Shown here: piece by piece, positions 38,501-43,223 of the stretch
How the letters are laid out: each line of letters starts with the position of its first letter
Numbering within the stretch: position 1 is the first letter of the stretch
Virus record (IMG/VR): IMGVR_UViG_3300030329_001222
Coordinates: 1 to 43,223 of that record
DNA length: 43,223 bases
Reading direction: 5' to 3' (one strand)
Source of the DNA: a virus
Position numbers and translations under genes: made by a program
The notes under the pieces: model-generated
The model's input: the letters and a program-made list of their open reading frames with translations, nothing else
The model's database searches: none
Told to the model about the DNA's origin: nothing

Positions 38501-41500
38501 CTCCTTCTAATATTTTATTATTTTTTTCTGCGGCAAACTCTATGATTTCGTTTTGAATATTTTGGATATTATCTTTATTAGCTTGCGAAAGTTTTAATAG
38601 TAATTTAGAAACATCACTTTTAGTATATACATCTTTAGGTAAAGTTTTTCTTAAAAAGTTTCTTAAGTCTTGTTGAACTTTTTTAATTTCTCTCTGTCCT
38701 AATTTTTTAGAATTTAAAATTAAACGTGAAGTTTTAAGAGCATTAGCTAAGTCTGAACTTTGCTTACCTCCTAAAGCACGTGCTATATCAATTTCTATTA
38801 ATCTCTGTTGAGAAGATAAAGCTATTTTCTTTTTATCACCCACCTTTTTAAACTCCGGTTGGTTTCTTAAAAACTCCATGGTTTCATCCATGATTTCTTG
38901 TTCTGTTTTCTTAACCTTAGACTGAATGTTAGCCTTACGTAGTTGGTTATATTTTTTAAATACTTTAGTGTATAACTTTATTCCATTGTTCATTCCTCCT
39001 ACTAAATTTCCTAAAGATGGAGGTATGGTTGTTAGTAAATCTGCATTTACTTTCATTAATTCGTTTACCTCTCTTACCGGAAACTTTCTAACTCTGGTTA
39101 AATAATCCTTAATAGCAGGATCGGTAAAGTTTTGATTACGCGCTTTATTAATAATATCAATTGCATTGTCTTCTTTATTAAATACTTCTTGTTGGTTTTC
39201 GTTAACTATTTTTTGTTGTCTCTCTTTGAGCCTTGGGTTAACCATTCTTCCGTTCTTAGTTAAAAAATATCCGGTGGTTCTACCATAATCATAAGCACTC
39301 TTATCTCTTACTTGCGCTCTTCCTACTCCATACCCTAAAGAAGCTGCCCAGTTTTTTAAAGCTGGTAATGAATTGCCAATGTTTGGACCAATAAATCCTT
39401 TAGGATTCATATTATACATTTGTATTAATTTATCTATACCGGCTTTTTGTTGTTTCTCTTTCTGGGTATCCTCTTTCTTTTTAGGTTCTTTCTTTTTAGT
39501 CTCTTTCTTTTTAGTCTCTTTCTTTTTAGTTTCTTTTTTAGGTGTTTGCTTTTTAGTTTCCTTTTTAGGAACTTTAATTTTTTCAATCACCTCTACATCT
39601 GTATCTTTTATTTCTTTTCCTTTTCTTACTTTTTTAGACACCACATTAAAGAACTCTATTATATCAGCATCTTCTTCTGTATATCTCGTTATATTTACAG
39701 GTAAACCAATAGTCTTAGCAATTTTTTGGATCCACCTTTTAACCACATCTTTGGTGCTGTAATCTAACTTAGTATAATTAGAAGCTAACATTCCAAACAA
39801 CTCGGACACTTGTTCTTCGTTTTGTACACCCGCCTCATAATCTTTAGCAAATTTCTGTAGGTCTTGTTTGATCTTAGGATTCTTAATAGATTTTAAGGCA
39901 GCGTTTAACATTCGCTTAGTTATCTTATTAATATTAGGATCAACCCCTAATCTATCTACCACCACGGCATGCATAACTTCATGCGCCACACTTCTGTTAT
40001 TAGCTTTTGGTATACTAATATGAATGGTATTGGTGGTTGGATTATATACTGCCCGTGAACCTTTGCTTTCGGGAGCCACAACAAAATCAAAATCTTGCTG
40101 TGAATTATGCAACACAAAATTTAAATTAGGCATAAGATTTTTAACAGCAGAGGCTGCCTTTTGAGTTACATTGGTAATAAAATCTACCTGTTCTGTTTGT
40201 GTTTCAGTTGGAGACTGCTCCGTTATAGTAACATTGTCTGCTATCTTTCTTCCTTTCATTCTGGTTTTTACACCTTCTGAATTATTTATTTCTACTTCTC
40301 CCTCTGGTAAAGGAGTGGTGTCTACTTCTTCTTGTACAGCGGTTTCTACGTCGGTAGCGGGAGTAGGTTCTACTGTCACATCAGTCTCTACTCCGGTAGC
40401 AGGAGTAGGCTCTACTGTCACATCAGTCTCCTGTTCTGTTACTATCTCCCGCGGTCTACCAGTTTGTTCAGAAATCAAAGCATCTAAATCTTTAACTTCT
40501 TGTTCTATATCTCGTTTTACTTTCTTTTTCCCCTTCGTTTCAATATCGGTTTCACTTTGGATTTGACTCTCAACGGCAGCGGCCCCTTGGGTGTCACTCT
40601 CTCCCACTTGGCGGCCATCTTGGGTTTGTACTTGTACATCCACTTTCTCTGTGCTTGGCTTTTGAATGGCATCTTGTTTAGTTTTATCGGTTAATTCTTC
40701 TTTTGGTGTAGTAACTTCTTCAGTTACTTTTTCTTCTACTACCTCCTCTGGTTTAGGAGTAGTTTCTTTTTTAGCATCTTTTACAACTTTATCAACTGTA
40801 CTGCTTACTGACTTAAGTATTTTCTTTTTAGCATCATCCAACTCCCTCATTCTCATTTCAATTTGTCGAGGTGAAGGGTTTTGTACCCCTTCCTTTTGTA
40901 AAGATTTAATAGCGTAATCTATAAATATTTTTTTAGCTTCCGACTCTTGACGAGCAGCTTCTCCTTCTCTTAATATATTTTCTACATTAGCTTCTAACTC
41001 CTTTAATTCTTTTTGTTGTTTTTTAGTTAACTGTTTATCATATTTATCTACATAATCTTTAAGTTCTTGTTGTCTCAGTAGATTACCTAACAGTTGTTGT
41101 TTTTGTTCTAATGGTAAATTGTCAGGAATTTGATTAGAGACTCCTATTACCTGGTCATATACAGATAAATTTTTATCTGCTTCTTTTTGAGTTAAAGTAC
41201 CTGCTAAAATTTGTTTTTTTAATTCTGCCACATAACCTTGTCTGGTCATCTCTGGCATATTTTCCATACTTCTTATTTCCTCAAACAGTTTAAATGTTTC
41301 TGGAGATACTTGAGAAAAATCTCCATCACTCACAGCGGTTACTATAGCAGAAGGTGTAGACATTATTTTACCACCTACTGATTCAGCCACACCAGCAAAC
41401 ATAAGCTGATCCAACATAGCTCTTACGTTATCGGGATTATTAAAAGCCTCGGAACCTTTAAGAGCATCATATATTTCTTCAATTCCTATTTCTGCTGCCT

Positions 41501-43223
41501 CTTGTAGTAAACCGGTTTCAAACTCAGCAGCACCACCGGCACCTATCACCAATAGTCCTTTGGAGAACATATTGTTTACTTCTTTTCTTACTACTTCTTG
41601 AAATCCTTTTCCACTAACATCAACTCCAGTTTTCCCCAATACTCTCATTAAAACAGAACTCAGTAAACCTTTAGATTCCAGAACATTTCTAAAACCAACT
41701 TCTTCTAAAACCCCCACTGTAATACCAATAGGTACAGAAATTAATTTTTTTTCCAACTCAGATATATCATCAAAGTAAGGGTTCTTAGAAATAGCTTCAT
41801 TAGCACGGGCATAAGCACTACTTACTGTAGTAACTCTGGCACTGGTCTTTCCTGGCCCACGTCCAATAAACATAGGTAAACTTCGAGCCGTACCATATAA
41901 CCCTGTCCATAAAGCATGCTGCATCCATGATCTATCTCCCCTCGACATTTGTTTTTTAGTATACTCATGAGTAGTAGCTTCATCACCTAAAAAATGTACA
42001 TAGCCATCACCTATTCCATCTAACATCCCTCCGCTTTTTCCGCCTAAATACATGTTCACAAAATCTGAATAAATGTTTTCACCTAATTCTACCCCCATAA
42101 GTTCCGCGTTATTGTCCCCCCATTTTATCTCTTTACGCAGTTCATCTAAAGTATCACCTCCTAAAGCTTTACCTCCACTTACTTTGTCTGCTATATAGGT
42201 ACTTGCGTCTATTACCAAATCTGCCCATCCAGCTCCTCTGTCACCCCATCCTCTAAGAAATTCATTATATAAGATACCGCTTACTCTACCCTGTAACGAC
42301 TCCATCATATAATAGGATCCTATCTGTTCGTCTAACTCAGCTCCTATACGGGCTAACTCCTGGTCTTTTAAACTTAAGTCAAAAGCTTGTGTCATTAATT
42401 CTTTTTCTAATTGCCCCGCCGTCATCGCTCGTACATTATTTTCTTCTCCTTCCGGTTGATTCAGAGACAGAACCCCTGTACTATTATCTATATAAATAAC
42501 CTGGTCTGTAGGTAAATCCCTAATACCGCTTTCCAAATACATAGTTTTTAAAGCTAAAAAATCACGCATTTCACCCATGACTTTATCACTTCGGTAATGG
42601 AATTTTTTAATTGTTTTTTCTACTTGCTCTCTGCTTTGAAACTTTTTTTGTTTTTCAATATATCCTTCTTCTATTTGATAAGCTAAACTACTGGCTTCTT
42701 TATTCTTTCTTAAGAAGGCAGCTAAATCTCTTTGGTCACTATCGCGATGTAGGTACATTTCATCTCCATTAGCTGAGGTTACTTTTACTACATTATTTCT
42801 ATCAAACTCTTCTCCAGCTTCTTTCTTTTCTCTATTAGTAGCTTCTTCAAATGTAAAACCATAATCTCCGAAATGATAATTATAAAGAGCCGATACATTT
42901 TGATCCGGCTGGTCAATGTTTTCATCCCATACTTGTTGCATAGAATTTTCAAAAGGATCATCGCTTTCTATATAATCTCTTACAAATCCTCCTTCAGGAG
43001 CGCTTCTTCCAAAATCGGTTTCATAAGTGTACTTTCTTGTGCGATTATCTCGCGTAAAAGCTTCTGATGCGCCCGCTACATCTCCGCTTGCCATTCGGTA
43101 AAGCCCGGTTATTTTATCCCCCAAACCTTTAAATAATATTTTAGCACCTCCAAAACTTTCTGATCTGCTACGTATACCTTGGTCTGCTATAAACTGATCT
43201 TGATCTATTTGTTGTTCCGGGTC
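35544..43223 (-). CDS. Giant polyvalent virion protein with zincin motif, 5' end outside
   Basis: At least 2,559 residues; the frame is open to the right edge, and the only 'start' near it (TTG at 43124) is not needed. Visible parts: N-terminal helical region; putative membrane-active segments; a Glu/Thr/Val repeat region (TPATGVETDVTVEP, about 950); HEVMH zinc-metalloprotease motif at about residue 1080 (near 39970-39984) in SVAHEVMHAVVVDR; Lys-rich (KKET)n tract (39470-39560); long coiled coils; near the C-terminus an NHAIRLFERDTKRTQQSTDL and GAFSRAMNMFLTQP segment typical of large polyvalent phage proteins; and five NPM repeats at the end. Probably an ejected internal virion protein. Confidence 0.75.
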   Translation of the reverse strand, partial: DPEQQIDQDQFIADQGIRSRSESFGGAKILFKGLGDKITGLYRMASGDVAGASEAFTRDNRTRKYTYETDFGRSAPEGGFVRDYIESDDPFENSMQQVWDENIDQPDQNVSALYNYHFGDYGFTFEEATNREKKEAGEEFDRNNVVKVTSANGDEMYLHRDSDQRDLAAFLRKNKEASSLAYQIEEGYIEKQKKFQSREQVEKTIKKFHYRSDKVMGEMRDFLALKTMYLESGIRDLPTDQVIYIDNSTGVLSLNQPEGEENNVRAMTAGQLEKELMTQAFDLSLKDQELARIGAELDEQIGSYYMMESLQGRVSGILYNEFLRGWGDRGAGWADLVIDASTYIADKVSGGKALGGDTLDELRKEIKWGDNNAELMGVELGENIYSDFVNMYLGGKSGGMLDGIGDGYVHFLGDEATTHEYTKKQMSRGDRSWMQHALWTGLYGTARSLPMFIGRGPGKTSARVTTVSSAYARANEAISKNPYFDDISELEKKLISVPIGITVGVLEEVGFRNVLESKGLLSSVLMRVLGKTGVDVSGKGFQEVVRKEVNNMFSKGLLVIGAGGAAEFETGLLQEAAEIGIEEIYDALKGSEAFNNPDNVRAMLDQLMFAGVAESVGGKIMSTPSAIVTAVSDGDFSQVSPETFKLFEEIRSMENMPEMTRQGYVAELKKQILAGTLTQKEADKNLSVYDQVIGVSNQIPDNLPLEQKQQLLGNLLRQQELKDYVDKYDKQLTKKQQKELKELEANVENILREGEAARQESEAKKIFIDYAIKSLQKEGVQNPSPRQIEMRMRELDDAKKKILKSVSSTVDKVVKDAKKETTPKPEEVVEEKVTEEVTTPKEELTDKTKQDAIQKPSTEKVDVQVQTQDGRQVGESDTQGAAAVESQIQSETDIETKGKKKVKRDIEQEVKDLDALISEQTGRPREIVTEQETDVTVEPTPATGVETDVTVEPTPATDVETAVQEEVDTTPLPEGEVEINNSEGVKTRMKGRKIADNVTITEQSPTETQTEQVDFITNVTQKAASAVKNLMPNLNFVLHNSQQDFDFVVAPESKGSRAVYNPTTNTIHISIPKANNRSVAHEVMHAVVVDRLGVDPNINKITKRMLNAALKSIKNPKIKQDLQKFAKDYEAGVQNEEQVSELFGMLASNYTKLDYSTKDVVKRWIQKIAKTIGLPVNITRYTEEDADIIEFFNVVSKKVRKGKEIKDTDVEVIEKIKVPKKETKKQTPKKETKKKETKKKETKKKEPKKKEDTQKEKQQKAGIDKLIQMYNMNPKGFIGPNIGNSLPALKNWAASLGYGVGRAQVRDKSAYDYGRTTGYFLTKNGRMVNPRLKERQQKIVNENQQEVFNKEDNAIDIINKARNQNFTDPAIKDYLTRVRKFPVREVNELMKVNADLLTTIPPSLGNLVGGMNNGIKLYTKVFKKYNQLRKANIQSKVKKTEQEIMDETMEFLRNQPEFKKVGDKKKIALSSQQRLIEIDIARALGGKQSSDLANALKTSRLILNSKKLGQREIKKVQQDLRNFLRKTLPKDVYTKSDVSKLLLKLSQANKDNIQNIQNEIIEFAAEKNNKILEGEVQKLLNPKDRIKINNILKGVKIDDDTRKRIENIRNKVYPKKAFKTEDEVNDYLNELEAEYNKISEVPNKKEGDFTAMADLEIIMKLVNANNLMGDNDINKVSSLSTVVTALKDIMVTGRTALKEQLQKAHLEYRRQFEQVYRDVVGREESFEDQAIRELQEEGIAKPTDIQINDKISDIIEDIRKEQPDLDRLVDKKNKTRGRAKKIVNSIFQSMGDMMAKNSDMSLLMAKISKLPGELFGGKTQAEVTERIDEASRSFKERTMIVNSVITTKAKELFGKKWKKLMSTDYNQKSIDIISETEAIKKAEVAYEQNPTEKNKNKLDDEIGKRTYTLSPNELYYLYNQYKDPLNHAGLQSTFDTDQDGLVKIMNEITSTLESEKYKNLKAFADWQVDILYPSLYQYYNQAYKDIYRIDMPYNVNYAGMVYRDVDQKDSDPGINLLAGMKPQYHNVVSANSTKMRQDNKRAIKPTDGTNALFTYVRDMEYFAAFARPISDINKIFTNPVIRKTIKRVHGENTNKTIDAAIQKIANKGMSKEALEFGNAVNIMQDAFVLSRLGLSPVITLKQLTSAPAYAAHIGYRNWFKNASAIRGVRGESIKGAWKEIKENSVYLKDRQKENISKALETYTEDKMVSYLSGANRQKLLDYMMFNVRLGDIGAIYLGGVPNYVYYKNEFKKNNPKATEQEAINHAIRLFERDTKRTQQSTDLQDRDYFQTKGAFSRAMNMFLTQPKQYLRQEVYAIREFYRLLASGGKQGKGTKWQHTRVFLTYHVVLPMLFQWVANGLPGFLADWDEEDESDLARAAILGNINGLFIIGDIISNGADLWQRKPESFLEAKNLTILTQSQIFYKKFNRYLMTKDPDKKEQRLMELIMEGAQFTGLPANNLRKIYLNAEELVEGGEDPARVIMRLFNYSEYQIQSEKERNAKKKKDLKRIRKKSSKRKKKRKTDNPMEDDLDVMSGDNPMIGNNPMESDNPMEGDNPMD

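Noticed and set aside
39373-39762. Rightward ORFs opposite the Lys-rich tract
   Set aside because: They are antisense shadows of the repetitive KKET coding region, hydrophobic and low-complexity.
43122-43124. TTG as start of the giant gene
   Set aside because: The frame stays open for 33 more codons to the window edge, so the gene almost certainly starts outside.
1-43223. tRNA genes, integrase, insertion sequences
   Set aside because: Looked for T-loop-like motifs, tyrosine or serine recombinase motifs and transposase patterns by eye; none found.

Overview
The window looks like most of the genome of a tailed phage of a Bacteroidota (flavobacterial-type) host. The case for that host: very AT-rich DNA; intergenic copies of the Bacteroidota promoter element TAnnTTTG, several with a TTG 17-22 nt upstream; start codons preceded by A/T-rich TTAAATAAA-type leaders instead of Shine-Dalgarno sequences; and a primase with a BT4734-like N-terminal domain. 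There is no integrase, tRNA gene, CRISPR array or insertion sequence. The portal and terminase resemble those of crAss-like and uncultured marine Bacteroidota phages; this placement is from memory of the families, not from a search.

Layout. (1) 1-17.75 kb, leftward: late genes. In transcription order these are two very Lys-rich proteins, small basic virion-type proteins, structural/LamG proteins, a lysis cassette (small membrane proteins, T7-lysozyme-like amidase, GTA-type holin), two tail proteins sharing an N-terminal domain, an accessory block (tandem GroES-like protein, 2OG-Fe(II) oxygenase, SET-domain protein), TerS candidate, TerL, portal, scaffold and the major capsid protein cut by the left edge. 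(2) 17.8-18.3 kb: one rightward winged-helix gene whose promoter lies face to face with the late promoter. (3) 18.25-20.1 kb, leftward: groES and groEL. (4) 20.1-21.37 kb: non-coding repeats, two small leftward genes and a strand-biased repeat region next to the main rightward promoter. (5) 21.37-35.3 kb, rightward: about 20 small early proteins, a hammerhead ribozyme, structured RNA/terminator regions, then replication/recombination genes (stand-alone DnaA domain IV, DUF1071/Sak annealing protein, PDDEXK exonuclease, SSB-like protein, primase-helicase, SNF2-like helicase, VRR-NUC, a second DnaA-like protein, HNH nuclease). (6) 35.3-43.2 kb, leftward: a small gene and a giant (>2,550 aa) polyvalent virion protein with a zincin motif, open at the right edge.

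How it fits together. Rightward promoters near 21.33, 24.17 and 26.53 kb would drive takeover and replication; leftward TATCTTTG-type promoters would drive late genes. Related repeat sets at 20.15-20.33 and 29.15-29.31 kb bracket the early region and are candidate replication or control sites. Because late genes leave the left edge leftward and a late giant gene enters from the right edge leftward, the missing tail/virion genes probably join the two edges of a circular or permuted genome.

Most interesting: a near-textbook type I hammerhead ribozyme (21937-21991), a face-to-face promoter pair beside the winged-helix gene (17780-17821), and the twin repeat regions.
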